A DNA stretch of 64,000 nucleotides from Burkholderia lata (GCF_902499335.1 NZ_CABVQK010000004.1:558001-622000), one strand, 5' to 3'. Shown: positions 45,686 to 55,233, counted from the first letter of the stretch. The notes: a model not told the origin generated them from the letters alone. Program-made: numbers and translations.

Positions 45686-46684
45686 TCAGCGCCCCGGCAA
45701 CCGGCGCTCGTAGCTCGGCGCATGGCCGAACTGCGCACGGTAGGCCTTGCTGAAATGGCACGGCGAATGAAAACCGCAGACCGTCGTCACGCTCGCGATC
45801 GATGCGTCGGTCGTGCGCAGCAGGTCGCGCGCGCGCTTCAGGCGCAGCGTCAGGTAATAGTGGGTCGGCGACACGTTCAGGTACACCTTGAACATGCGCT
45901 GAAGATGCCGTTGCGACAGCCGCACGAGCCGCGCGAGTTCCTCGAGCGACAGCGGTTCCTCGATGTTCGCCTCCATCAGCCGCACGACCTCGATCAGCTC
46001 CGCACGCGAGAAGCCGACGCGCGCGTCGACCGGAATCGGCTGCGTATCGGTCGAACTGCGGATGCGCTCCAGGATGAACTGCTCGGAAACCTGCGCGGCC
46101 AGCTGCTGGCCGAACCGCATGCCGACGAGGTTCAGCATCAGGTCGAGCGGCGCGGTGCCGCCAGTGCAGGTCAGCCGGTCGCGGTCGACGACGAACAGCT
46201 CGTCGGCGAAACCGACCTGCGGAAACTCAGAATGCAGCGCGGACAGGTTCTCCCAGTGCACGGTGCAGCGATAGCCGTCGAGCAGCCCGCTCGACATCAG
46301 CGCATACGCGCCCGTGCAGATGCCGCCGAGCGGCAGCCCGCGCTCGGACAACGCCGCGAGCGTATCGCGCGCGCCCTCGTCGACCACGTCGCGGATACGG
46401 ATGCCGCCGCACACGATCATCACGTCGGGCAGGTTCGTGTAGTCGAGCGCCTGCGTGGGCCGTACCGCGATGCCGTTGCTGGCGTGCACCGGACTCCCGT
46501 CGAGCGAGTAGATCGACCACTGGTAGTGATCCGCACGCCCGACGTAGTTCGCCATCCGAAGCACTTCGACGGCGCTCGAAAACGCGATCATCGAGAAGTT
46601 CGGCAGCGTCAGGAAGCCGAAATGGGCGAGGGACGAAACCGGTGAAACGCAGGCGGCGGGCGCGACAGCGACGGCGGACGTCAC
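45686..46684 (-). CDS. gbdR: GlxA family AraC-type regulator, GbdR-like
   Basis: A 332-residue regulator with an N-terminal glutamine-amidotransferase-like domain (FGFLTLPNFSMIAFSSAVEVLRM, then GGICTGAYALMSSGLLDGYR). A C-terminal AraC domain covers about residues 225-330 (EEPLSLEELARLVRLSQRHLQRMF, then ASVTTVCGFHSPCHFSKAYR). GbdR activates choline import and betaine catabolism in response to glycine betaine and dimethylglycine. Its place between choX and choWV supports that name. The start is a GTG at 46684 with AGGAGA 5 bases upstream, immediately against the inverted-repeat element at 46696. Confidence 0.85.
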   Translation of the reverse strand: MTSAVAVAPAACVSPVSSLAHFGFLTLPNFSMIAFSSAVEVLRMANYVGRADHYQWSIYSLDGSPVHASNGIAVRPTQALDYTNLPDVMIVCGGIRIRDVVDEGARDTLAALSERGLPLGGICTGAYALMSSGLLDGYRCTVHWENLSALHSEFPQVGFADELFVVDRDRLTCTGGTAPLDLMLNLVGMRFGQQLAAQVSEQFILERIRSSTDTQPIPVDARVGFSRAELIEVVRLMEANIEEPLSLEELARLVRLSQRHLQRMFKVYLNVSPTHYYLTLRLKRARDLLRTTDASIASVTTVCGFHSPCHFSKAYRAQFGHAPSYERRLPGR

Positions 46685-46695
46685 ATCGGTCTCCT

Positions 46696-46980
46696 AGGGT
46701 CTGTTTCCAGATGGAACGCGCATGCGTTGCCACGAGAACGGCCGCTCGCGAGGCGTGTGACGCCGCGAATACTGACGTATTCGCAAGGAGCGCAACGCGG
46801 CGAGCGGCCGTTCTCGTGGCAACCCCAAATTAAAAAGTTCATGTCACGGGAATGCCCGAAATCGCCCGCATGGCGGCGTCGCTCGTCGCTTGTTTGGCTC
46901 GGCCAAACGGCGCTCCTCACTTCTTGCCCTGCGAGCGATTTCGGGCATTCGCATGTGCGTTCCATCTGGAAACAGACCCT
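46696..46980. mobile_element. Nested inverted-repeat (MITE-like) element upstream of gbdR
   Basis: A 285-base element is bounded by 30-base terminal inverted repeats with one mismatch (46696-46725 and 46951-46980; outer end AGGGTCTGTTTCCAGATGGA). Inside are two further perfect dyads: 24 bases at 46726-46749/46800-46823 and 16 bases at 46850-46865/46935-46950. Each has smaller hairpins within its loop (GCGAATAC/GTATTCGC; GTTTGGC/GCCAAAC). A 26-base AT-rich linker joins the two arms. No transposase is encoded and no clear target duplication is seen. The element makes up almost the whole leader of gbdR. Confidence 0.75.
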
Positions 46981-47075
46981 CGAGGAGGTTGCAGGGGGCC
47001 AGCCCCGCGGCCGAAGCCGCGGAAGCCATTATTTGTATTCGTGGTGAGCGGCCGGGTTGCGCCAGCCGCCGGAGG

Positions 47076-47972
47076 TCAGGCCTGTGCGGGTGCTGCCTTC
47101 ACGCGAAACAGCTGCTTGAGGCCCGAGAACAGCGGCGCTTTCACGGTGCCCGGCGCACGGCCGAAGCTTTCGGTGATGCGGTCGAGAATGATCGCGAGCA
47201 GCACGACCGACAGACCGCTTTCGAAACCGAGCCCGATGTCGAGGCGCTGGATACTGGCGAGCACGTCGTTGCCGAGGCCACCCGCGCCGACCATCGACGC
47301 GATGATCACCATCGACAGCGCCATCATGATCGTCTGGTTCACGCCCTGCATGATCGACGGCAGCGCATTCGGGAACTGCACCTTGTACAGCAACTGCCAC
47401 GGCGTGCAGCCGAAGGCCTGGCCGGCTTCGACGATCTCGCGGTTCACGTGGCGGATACCGAGGCTCGTCAGGCGCACCGCCGGCGGCATCGCGAAGATCA
47501 CCGTCGACAGGATCCCCGGCACGCGGCCGAGACCGAACAGCATCGCGGCCGGAATCAGGTAAACGAACGCGGGCATCGTCTGCATCAGGTCGAGAATCGG
47601 GCGCACGGTTGCGGCGACCCACTTGCTCTTCGCGGCCCAGATGCCGAGCGGGATCCCGAGCACGAGGCTGATGATCGTCGACGACAGCGTGAGGCCGAGC
47701 GTGATGACGGTCTGATCCCAGAAGCCCGTCGCGAAGATCAGCAGCAGCGACGCGGTGGTGAACAGCGCAAAGCGCCAGCCCACCCGCCACAGCCCGACGC
47801 CGATGAAGATCGCCATCATCATCCACATCGGGATCGCCTGCAGACTGTGCTCGACGAATGCCGCGAGCCCCTCGATCGCCTGACCGATCGCATCGAACGT
47901 CTTGGCGTCGTGGTCGAGCAGGTAATGAACGGACTGGTCAACCCAGGTACCGAGCGGAATCATTTCAGACAT
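47076..47972 (-). CDS. choW: Choline/glycine betaine ABC transporter permease
   Basis: A 298-residue permease with about six helices. The BPD_transp domain carries the EAA-type loop IVEAGQAFGCTPWQLLYKVQFP, and SVHYLLDHDAKTFDAIGQAIEG at the N-terminus is typical of ProW/ChoW. It overlaps the end of choV by 8 bases. It forms the channel for choline or betaine delivered by ChoX. About 95 bases after its stop the inverted-repeat element begins. Confidence 0.92.
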   Translation of the reverse strand: MSEMIPLGTWVDQSVHYLLDHDAKTFDAIGQAIEGLAAFVEHSLQAIPMWMMMAIFIGVGLWRVGWRFALFTTASLLLIFATGFWDQTVITLGLTLSSTIISLVLGIPLGIWAAKSKWVAATVRPILDLMQTMPAFVYLIPAAMLFGLGRVPGILSTVIFAMPPAVRLTSLGIRHVNREIVEAGQAFGCTPWQLLYKVQFPNALPSIMQGVNQTIMMALSMVIIASMVGAGGLGNDVLASIQRLDIGLGFESGLSVVLLAIILDRITESFGRAPGTVKAPLFSGLKQLFRVKAAPAQA

Positions 47973-49134
47973 GGGAGCCTCGCGAACGCGTGATGGCCTT
48001 CAGGATGAGCGCACGATCGACCGAGCCGCAGTAGCAGCCGTCGTCGTCGACGACCGGCAGCGCATTCGGGCTCGCGACCACACGCGCGACGACATGTTCG
48101 AGCGACGCATCGCGCCGGATGCTTTCGATCGGCCGCACGGACGGCGTGGCCTGGCCGAGCGCATCGCGCGTGACGAAGCCGCGGATCTTGCGTTCGGCGT
48201 CGAGCACGAACGCGTATTCGGCGCTGCCGTTCAGCGTCGCCGCGACGTTCGCGGCATCGCACTTCGACACGATCGGCACGGCGCCCGTCTGCATCAGGTC
48301 GCCGGCCGTCAGGTAGCGGCTGGTGTCGATACCGTCGAAGAACGCGCGCACGTAATCGTCGGCCGGGTTCGCGATGATGTCCTGCGGCGTACCGACCTGC
48401 ACGAGCCGACCACCTTCCATGATCGCGATGCGGTTGCCGATGCGCAGCGCTTCCTCCAGATCGTGCGACACGAACATGATCGTGCGGCGCTGTTCCTTCT
48501 GCAGTTGCAGCAGCACATCCTGCATTTCCCGGCGCTTGAGCGGATCGAGCGCGGAGAACGCCTCGTCCATGATCATCAGCGACGGGTTCACGGCCAGCGC
48601 GCGGGCGAGGCCGACGCGCTGCTGCATCCCGCCCGACAGCTCGGACGGCAGCTTGTGCGCGAACGGCGCGAGGCCGACCTGCTCGAGCACTTCCATCGCG
48701 CGGCGCTCGCGTTCCTTCTTGCCGACGCCCGCGACTTCCAGGCCGAATGCGGCATTCGACACCACGGAACGATGCGGCATCAGCGCGAACGACTGGAACA
48801 CCATGCTCATGTCCTTGCGGCGCAGCGCGGTCAGCGCCGAGCGGCGCGCCGACGCGACGTCGAGCCCGTCGATCATCACCTTGCCGGCGCTGGGATCGAC
48901 CAGCCGGTTCACGAGGCGGATCAGCGTGGACTTGCCGGAGCCCGACAGGCCCATCAGCACAAAAATTTCGCCTTCCTGCACATCGAAGGAGACGTTGTGC
49001 ACGCCGACGACCTGACCGGTGCGCTTGAGCACATCGTCCTTCGTCGCGCCGGCGGCGAGCATGTCGAGCGCCTGCTGCGGGTTGCTTCCAAACACCTTGC
49101 ACAGACCTTCGACCACGACCTTGGGGGCATCCAT
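47965..49134 (-). CDS. choV: Choline/glycine betaine ABC transporter ATPase
   Basis: A 389-residue ATPase. It has the ProV-type N-terminal extension (VFGSNPQQALDMLAAGATKDDVL), Walker A GLSGSGKST (residues 62-70), signature LSGGMQQRV, Walker B LMIMDEAFSALDP, and C-terminal tandem CBS domains (about residues 270-385) that tune the importer to ionic strength or c-di-AMP in relatives. It is the first gene of the choVW pair. Confidence 0.94.
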   Translation of the reverse strand: MDAPKVVVEGLCKVFGSNPQQALDMLAAGATKDDVLKRTGQVVGVHNVSFDVQEGEIFVLMGLSGSGKSTLIRLVNRLVDPSAGKVMIDGLDVASARRSALTALRRKDMSMVFQSFALMPHRSVVSNAAFGLEVAGVGKKERERRAMEVLEQVGLAPFAHKLPSELSGGMQQRVGLARALAVNPSLMIMDEAFSALDPLKRREMQDVLLQLQKEQRRTIMFVSHDLEEALRIGNRIAIMEGGRLVQVGTPQDIIANPADDYVRAFFDGIDTSRYLTAGDLMQTGAVPIVSKCDAANVAATLNGSAEYAFVLDAERKIRGFVTRDALGQATPSVRPIESIRRDASLEHVVARVVASPNALPVVDDDGCYCGSVDRALILKAITRSRGSHV

Positions 49135-49749
49135 CGAAACCTTCTCCTCGTGTAGCGGGGACTCTCGCTTGTCATAGCGTGCCTACATAGTTGCCAGAAA
49201 AAACCCCGACCTGCCGACGAATTACGACAAACGCTTGCGCAAATACGACACGGCCTCCAGCCCCGCCCGGCGGGCCGCGGCACGCGGCGCCACCCGATTG
49301 CGGCGGCGCAATACGCGGACGGCCAGCAACGGCGGGCATCGCGCGTCGGACTTGTGCGCAGCAGCGCAGCGCATATCGCGTCGCGTTTTGCGCCAAACCG
49401 CATCGGGCGCACGTCGCTTTACGACAATTTCACGTCCGATCACGCGTCGATCTATTCAGACGAAAGCACGCACGGCATTCACCAATAAAAAGCATGACCG
49501 TGCAAAAAGCCGCGCGGCGACACCGGAAGGTGCACGCCGCGATACCGCGCCAACCCGGAAAATCCGCGACGGCCGCTGTGATACATTCCCCGCAAACACG
49601 CTGGTCGCGACGTTGCCGCGGGGCTTTCTCACGAAGGTCGCCCGCTCGACGCGCACATGCCGGTTCGCCTGCCGGCCGTGCTGAAACCGCCTCGTTCCGG
49701 TACCAACCGCGGTCGATGGACGATAACGATACAGAGAGGGAGCAAGGCG
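49135..49749. promoter_or_regulatory. Divergent gap between choV and the DUF2339 gene
   Basis: This 615-base stretch has no convincing gene. TACGACA recurs near 49227 and 49245, with TTTACGACAA near 49422, so TACGACA occurs three times in 200 bases. These repeats lie upstream of choV and may be regulator half-sites, for example for GbdR. The part nearest the DUF2339 gene has a GAGGGAG ribosome site before a TTG codon. No hairpin terminator is seen. Confidence 0.3.
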
Positions 49750-52700
49750 TTGAACTGGGCATTCGCCGTAATCGGCTTCATCGTGGGCGGCATCGCCGCA
49801 TTGGCCGGGGATTTCTCGGCCGCGAACGGGTCGCTGCTCGGCGCCGCCGTCGGGTTCTGCATCGGCCACGCGCTGCAGCAACACAAGCGCAAGGGGAAGC
49901 AGGCCGCACCGGACACGTTTGCGATACCCGCGCCGGCTCCGCTTGCCGATCGCGTCGCACGTCTCGAAGCGACCGTCGAAACGCTGACGCGTGAAGTCGC
50001 TTCGCTGCGCGGCCAGCTGGCCGGCGCGAAGGCCGGCTCGGCCACGACCGACGCGACGGTGTTCACACCCGCCGCCACCGCATCCGCATCAGCCACGACA
50101 TCCGCCCCCGTCCCGCCTTCGGCCACCCTGCCGCCGCGCCCGCCGGCCCAGCCGGCAGTCGCACGCGCGGACGCACCGGCTTCCGCATCGGCACCGGCCC
50201 CCGCACCGGTTCGAGCCGCCGCGCCGGTACCTGCGCCGGCCGCAGCGACCCGCGCAAGCGAAACGCCTGCCGCCCCGTCGGTTCCCCCCGCACCGCCCAA
50301 ACCGCGCGAACCCGACCTCGTCGAGCGCGCCTTCCGCGCCGCGCGCGACTGGCTGCTGGGCGGCAACACGGTCGTGCGCGTCGGGATCATCGTGCTGTTC
50401 TTCGGCGTCGCATTCCTGCTCAAGTACGCGGCCGACAACAACATGCTGCCGATCGAATTCCGCCTCGCAGGCACCGCGCTCGCCGCGGCCGCGCTGCTCG
50501 CGATCGGCTGGCGCGTGCGTGCGCGCCGCGCGGCATACGGGCTCGTGCTGCAGGGCGGCGGCGTCGGCATCCTGTACCTGACGATCTTCGCCGCGACCAA
50601 GCTTTACGCGCTGCTGCCCGTCGGCGCCGCGTTCCCGCTGATGGTTGCGGTGTGCGCGCTGAGCACGTTCCTCGCGGTGCGGCAGAACGCGCTGCCGCTC
50701 GCGTTCATGGGCAGCGCGGGCGGCTTTCTCGCGCCGGTGCTGCTGTCGACCGGCCAGGGCAACCATGTCGCGCTGTTCAGCTACTACGCACTGCTGAACG
50801 CGGGCATCTTCGCGATCGCCTGGTTCAAGGCATGGCGTCCGCTGAACCTGCTCGGCTTCGTGTTCACGTTCACGATCGGCTCGGCGTGGGGCGTGACGGC
50901 CTACCGACCCGCGCTGTTCGCGAGCACCGAGCCGTTCCTGATCCTGTTCTTCCTGATGTATGTCGGCATCGCACTGCTGTATGCGGTGAAACGCGAACTC
51001 GCGCTGCGGCACTACGTGGACGGCACGCTCGTGTTCGGCACGCCGATCGTCGCGACCGCGCTGCAGGCGTCGCTCGTGAAAGACATGCCGTTCGGGCTCG
51101 CGTGGAGCGCCGTCGCGCTGTCGGCGTTCTACGTCGTGGTCACTGCGTGGCTCGCGCAGCGCCGCGACCGACTCGCACTGCTGTTCGAATCCACGCTCGC
51201 GCTCGCGGTGATCTTCGCGACGCTGGCCGTGCCGCTCGCGTTCTCGGGCCCGACGACCAGCGCCGCGTGGGCGATCGAAGGCGCGGCCGTCGTCTGGCTC
51301 GGCGTGCGCGAGAAGCGCATGCTGCGGTTCTGCTTCGGGCTGCTGATGCAGGTCGCCGCGGCCGGCGCGTTCTTCACGAGCCTGCTCGGGCCGGCCGACG
51401 CCACCGCGCTGCCGGTGCTCAACAGCCAGTACATCGCGATGCTGCTGATCGCGCTTGCCGGCCTGTTCACCGGCTGGTGGCTGCACGGGCGCGGCGAAGC
51501 GCGCGCGTGGCATGCGTGGATGCCCGAGATCGGTGCCGCCGCCGCCGCGTGGGGGCTGCTGTGGTGGGTCAGCGGTGGGCTGCACGAGATCCTCGTCTAC
51601 GCGAGCCGTCACGTCGACCTGCATGCCGACCGCTTCGTCGTCGATACGACCGCGCTGTTCGCGGCCGGCACCGCGTGGCTCGCGCATGTCGCGCGCCGCC
51701 GGCTTGCGTGGCCGCTCGCCGAATGGCCCGCGCTCGCGCTGACGCCGGTGCTGGCGCTGCTCGCGCTGCGTGCATTCGATGCGCACGAAGCACCGCTGTC
51801 GGGGATGGGCGCGTTCGCGTGGCCCGTCGCCGTTGGCGCAGGCCTTGCGCTGCTGTGGCGCCAGTCGCGCGGCACGGCAAGCGCCGATTCCGCGAACGGC
51901 GCGGCGCCCGGCCTCGCGCAATCCATCGCCGCAGGCATCATCGCGCCGCTGCACACGCTGATGTTCTGGACCGTGTGCGGGCTGCTGGCGCTCGAAGGCT
52001 TCTGGCGCCTGCGCGCGTACGTGCCCGAAGGCGCATGGAGCTGGAGCGCGTGGGCCTACGGCTTCGGGGCGCTGCTCCTGCTGGTGTCGGGCCCCGGCTC
52101 GCGCCTGCGCTGGCCCATCGCGGCGTTTCCGCGGGCGTACCAGGTGTGGGGTGCGGCACCGCTCGCCGCGCTACTGTGGCTGTGGAGCATCGCCAGCGTG
52201 AGCAGCGACGGCAACGCGGCGCCGCTCTTCTGGCTGCCGCTGCTCAACCCGCTCGACGTCGCGCAGTTCCTGGTATTCGTCGCGTTCGCCGTGTGGCTGC
52301 GCCGACTGCGAACGCTCGGCATCGCGTGGCATCCGCGCGTCGTCGACTACGTGGCCATCGCGACCGTGTTCCTGTGGTTCAACGCGCTGATGCTGCGCAC
52401 GCTGCATCAACGCTTCCACATGGCCTACGACATCGACACCGTGCTGTCGTCGTTCGGGATCCAGCAGGTGTTCATGGTCGGCTGGAGCCTGTTCGCGTTC
52501 GCCGGGATGTGGCTGACGCGCCGCGACGGCATCGCCCGCGTGTGCGCGTTCGCGTCGCTGCCGCTCATCGTCGTGATGTGGGCGTGGACCTTCTACGCGA
52601 ACTTCACGCAGGACGGCGGAAGCTGGGCGCGCCTGCCGCTCCTCAACCCGCTCGACCTCGTGCTCGTGGTCGTCTATGCGCTCGCCGCGTCGTGGTTCGT

Positions 52701-53130
52701 GCGCGCGCGCAAGCTCGGCTGGTCGTTCGGCAACTATCGCGTCGAGCTGCTGAGCGCGGCCGGTGCAACCGCGTTCCTGTGGGCGAACGCGATCCTGTTG
52801 CGCACGCTGCATCACTGGGCCGGCGTGCCGTACGAACTCGGCGCGATGGCGGAATCGACGCTCGTGCAGGCGTCGGTGTCCGTGTACTGGACGCTCTGCG
52901 CGCTCGCGATCACGATCTGGGCCACGCGCCGCGGGCTGAGGCCGCTGTGGTTCGTCGGCGCAGCGCTGCTCGCGCTCACGGTCGTCAAGCTGTTCCTGTT
53001 CGATCTGTCGCACGTGACCGGGATCGAGCGCATCGTGTCGTTCATCGGCATCGGCGTGCTGCTGCTGTTGATCGGCTATTTCTCGCCGCTGCCGCCGAAG
53101 GCCGCCGCGCAGCAGGACGACAACACATGA
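49750..53130 (+). CDS. DUF2339 polytopic membrane protein
   Basis: A protein of about 1126 residues. One N-terminal helix (NWAFAVIGFIVGGIAALAGD) is followed by a coiled-coil-like ADRVARLEATVETLTREVASLRGQL stretch and an Ala/Pro-rich linker (about residues 105-190). The rest, from about 205 to the end, contains more than 25 membrane helices of the DUF2339 type (LLGGNTVVRVGIIVLFFGVAFLLKYA is the core). A TTG at 49750 behind GAGGGAG fits the family N-terminus better than the open frame to 49657. It overlaps the DUF3999 gene by 4 bases, a pairing seen widely in proteobacteria. Function is unknown; an envelope role is likely. Confidence 0.85.
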   Translation: MNWAFAVIGFIVGGIAALAGDFSAANGSLLGAAVGFCIGHALQQHKRKGKQAAPDTFAIPAPAPLADRVARLEATVETLTREVASLRGQLAGAKAGSATTDATVFTPAATASASATTSAPVPPSATLPPRPPAQPAVARADAPASASAPAPAPVRAAAPVPAPAAATRASETPAAPSVPPAPPKPREPDLVERAFRAARDWLLGGNTVVRVGIIVLFFGVAFLLKYAADNNMLPIEFRLAGTALAAAALLAIGWRVRARRAAYGLVLQGGGVGILYLTIFAATKLYALLPVGAAFPLMVAVCALSTFLAVRQNALPLAFMGSAGGFLAPVLLSTGQGNHVALFSYYALLNAGIFAIAWFKAWRPLNLLGFVFTFTIGSAWGVTAYRPALFASTEPFLILFFLMYVGIALLYAVKRELALRHYVDGTLVFGTPIVATALQASLVKDMPFGLAWSAVALSAFYVVVTAWLAQRRDRLALLFESTLALAVIFATLAVPLAFSGPTTSAAWAIEGAAVVWLGVREKRMLRFCFGLLMQVAAAGAFFTSLLGPADATALPVLNSQYIAMLLIALAGLFTGWWLHGRGEARAWHAWMPEIGAAAAAWGLLWWVSGGLHEILVYASRHVDLHADRFVVDTTALFAAGTAWLAHVARRRLAWPLAEWPALALTPVLALLALRAFDAHEAPLSGMGAFAWPVAVGAGLALLWRQSRGTASADSANGAAPGLAQSIAAGIIAPLHTLMFWTVCGLLALEGFWRLRAYVPEGAWSWSAWAYGFGALLLLVSGPGSRLRWPIAAFPRAYQVWGAAPLAALLWLWSIASVSSDGNAAPLFWLPLLNPLDVAQFLVFVAFAVWLRRLRTLGIAWHPRVVDYVAIATVFLWFNALMLRTLHQRFHMAYDIDTVLSSFGIQQVFMVGWSLFAFAGMWLTRRDGIARVCAFASLPLIVVMWAWTFYANFTQDGGSWARLPLLNPLDLVLVVVYALAASWFVRARKLGWSFGNYRVELLSAAGATAFLWANAILLRTLHHWAGVPYELGAMAESTLVQASVSVYWTLCALAITIWATRRGLRPLWFVGAALLALTVVKLFLFDLSHVTGIERIVSFIGIGVLLLLIGYFSPLPPKAAAQQDDNT

Positions 53131-54470
53131 AGCGATTCGCCGCCCTGCTCGGGCTGAGCCTGCTCGCGTCGTTCGCGGCGGCCGACGGGCACGTCGCGCA
53201 ACACTTCTCGCTCGACCTGGACGGCGCCGCCGCGTACTACCAGCTCACCGTGCCGCAGCCCGTCTATGCGGCGAGCCGGCGCGACGATCTTGGCGACGTG
53301 CGCATCTTCAACGGTGCGGGCGAGCCGGTGCCGTATTCACTCGACACGCCCGCGGCGGCCGCACCCGCCGTACCGCCGAAGCGCACGCCGGTGCACTGGT
53401 TCCCGCTGCCGCCCGCCCGCGCCGACAACGGCAACGCACCGCTCGGCGTGACGGTCGGCCCGGACGGCGCGCTGCGCGCGGGCGTCGCTGCACCGGCGCG
53501 TGCGAAGCACAGTGCGGATCTCGTCGACCTGTCGCACGCGGACGGCGACATCGACGCGCTGCTCGTGCACGTAGGCGACGACAGCTACCAGGGGCGTGTC
53601 GCCATCGAAGCCAGCGACGACCTGCGCAGCTGGCGGTCGCTCGGCAGCACGCAGTTGCTGAAGGTGGGCCACGGTGACGACATGCTGGTGCAGGAACGCA
53701 TCGCGCTCGAAGGCGCGGCGCCGCGCTACCTGCGGCTCGACTGGCTCGACGGCGCGCCCGCGGTTACGTCGATCGACGTCGAGACGCACCCGCGCGACGC
53801 GCGCGGGACCGACACCGCGACCGTCCCGCGCCAATGGCGCGATGCCGTGCGCGTGCGGGCCGGCGGCACGCCCGGCGAGTACCTGTTCGACACCGACGGC
53901 GCGTATCCGGTCGACCGCGTGCGCATCGACCTGCCGCAGCCGAACACCGTCGCTCGTGCGACGCTGCAGAGTCGCGCCGACGCACAGGCGCCGTGGCGCG
54001 ACGTCGCGGCCGCCGTGCTGTTCCGGCTGCAGGGCAAGGCCGGCGAGCAGCGCAATCCGCCGCTCGAGTTCGCGGCGAATACGGATCGCGCGTGGCGGAT
54101 CGTCGTCGACATGCGCAACGGCGGATTCGGCGGCGGCCAGCCGGCCGTCGCGATCGGCTGGCATCCGGCCGCGCTGACGTTCGTCGCGCGCGGCACGCCG
54201 CCGTTTACGCTCGGCGTCGGCGATGCGTCGCTCGTTTCATCGGCCGTGAGCCGCGACGCACTGCTGGTCGGCATGGCGCCCGAAGTGCGGCCCGCGCGCG
54301 TCGGCACGGTGTTGCCGGTCTCGGCGGTCGCGTCGGCGTCAGCCGCCGATACGGACGCGCCCCGCCGCTACGTGCTGTGGGGCGCGCTGGTCGTCGCGGT
54401 CGGCGTGCTCGGCACGATCGCATGGCGCCTCGCGAAAGGCGGCGGCGATACGCGCGGCCGCGACGAGTGA
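53127..54470 (+). CDS. DUF3999 exported membrane-anchored protein
   Basis: A 447-residue protein with a signal peptide (to about residue 20). A large periplasmic region contains two beta-sandwich-like parts (AAYYQLTVPQPVYAASRRDDLGDVRIFN, later APRYLRLDWLDGAP). A C-terminal membrane helix (about residues 410-430, YVLWGALVVAVGVLGTIAWRL) is followed by a short cytoplasmic tail. This is the DUF3999 layout. The 4-base overlap with the DUF2339 gene implies the two proteins are made in fixed ratio and act together, perhaps binding a sugar or glycan outside the inner membrane. Confidence 0.87.
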   Translation: MKRFAALLGLSLLASFAAADGHVAQHFSLDLDGAAAYYQLTVPQPVYAASRRDDLGDVRIFNGAGEPVPYSLDTPAAAAPAVPPKRTPVHWFPLPPARADNGNAPLGVTVGPDGALRAGVAAPARAKHSADLVDLSHADGDIDALLVHVGDDSYQGRVAIEASDDLRSWRSLGSTQLLKVGHGDDMLVQERIALEGAAPRYLRLDWLDGAPAVTSIDVETHPRDARGTDTATVPRQWRDAVRVRAGGTPGEYLFDTDGAYPVDRVRIDLPQPNTVARATLQSRADAQAPWRDVAAAVLFRLQGKAGEQRNPPLEFAANTDRAWRIVVDMRNGGFGGGQPAVAIGWHPAALTFVARGTPPFTLGVGDASLVSSAVSRDALLVGMAPEVRPARVGTVLPVSAVASASAADTDAPRRYVLWGALVVAVGVLGTIAWRLAKGGGDTRGRDE

Positions 54471-54585
54471 CGCAGGGCGATCGTCGCTCGTCTTTACGCA
54501 CCGTTTATCGGGCGAACCTGTTTCTTTCGACGGTCGCAACGCATAACTGCGTACAGTCGTCGCATCGGAACCACGATGCGACGAC

Positions 54586-55233
54586 ATGCAGGAAACCTAT
54601 CCATCGTATGACCGGCCAGCGCCGCGCCTGTGCGCGGCCCGGCCGCTGAAGCGGCTTCTACTGTCTTTCCCGGTCGCGCTGTCGCTGTCGATCGCGCTGC
54701 CCGCACATGCCGACGACATGCCAGCGGCGCCGGTCAGCGCCGCCAGCACGCCCGAACCCTCGCTTCCCCCAACCCTCGACACGATCGTCACGACGCTGCG
54801 CAACCGCTTTCACGTCGCGTATGCCGACGCGCGCACGATCGCACGCGCCGTGCAGACCGAATCGGATCGCTACGGGCTGGCACCGGCGCTGCTGCTCGCG
54901 ATCATCGCGGTCGAATCGAGCTTCGATCGGCATGCGGTCAGTGTCGCCGGCGCGCGCGGGTTGATGCAGGTGATGCCCACCGCCCATCGCGATCTCGTCG
55001 CGCATGTGAAGGACCTGTCCGATCCGGCCACCAACGTGCGAATCGGCGCGGCCATCTTCCGTGGCTATCTCGACGATGCGGACGGCGACGTCGAAACCGC
55101 GCTCGTGCGCTACAACGGCGGCACGAAGCGCTATGCTCAGCGCGTCGCACTGCGCGTGCAGCAATTCGATGCGCAACTGCGCCGTACGAACGGCATGGCG
55201 AGCGACGAACTGCGGACGGCTACGAACCCCTGA
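54586..55233 (+). CDS. Small periplasmic lytic transglycosylase (SLT domain), second copy
   Basis: A 215-residue SLT protein. A signal-anchor sequence ends near residue 42 (ALPAHA). Catalytic Glu110 is in IIAVESSFDRHAV, and GARGLMQVMPTAHRDLV and RYNGGTKRYAQRV complete the fold. It is clearly related to the protein encoded at 14280 (same PTAHRxLVxxVKDLxxP stretch) but has a longer N-terminus. It ends 8 bases before the convergent kdpE gene. It is probably an envelope-remodelling enzyme of limited scope. Confidence 0.85.
   Translation: MQETYPSYDRPAPRLCAARPLKRLLLSFPVALSLSIALPAHADDMPAAPVSAASTPEPSLPPTLDTIVTTLRNRFHVAYADARTIARAVQTESDRYGLAPALLLAIIAVESSFDRHAVSVAGARGLMQVMPTAHRDLVAHVKDLSDPATNVRIGAAIFRGYLDDADGDVETALVRYNGGTKRYAQRVALRVQQFDAQLRRTNGMASDELRTATNP

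Noticed and set aside
49657..49749. Upstream extension of the DUF2339 gene
   Set aside because: The frame is open but lacks a ribosome site, and the family N-terminus starts at the TTG at 49750.
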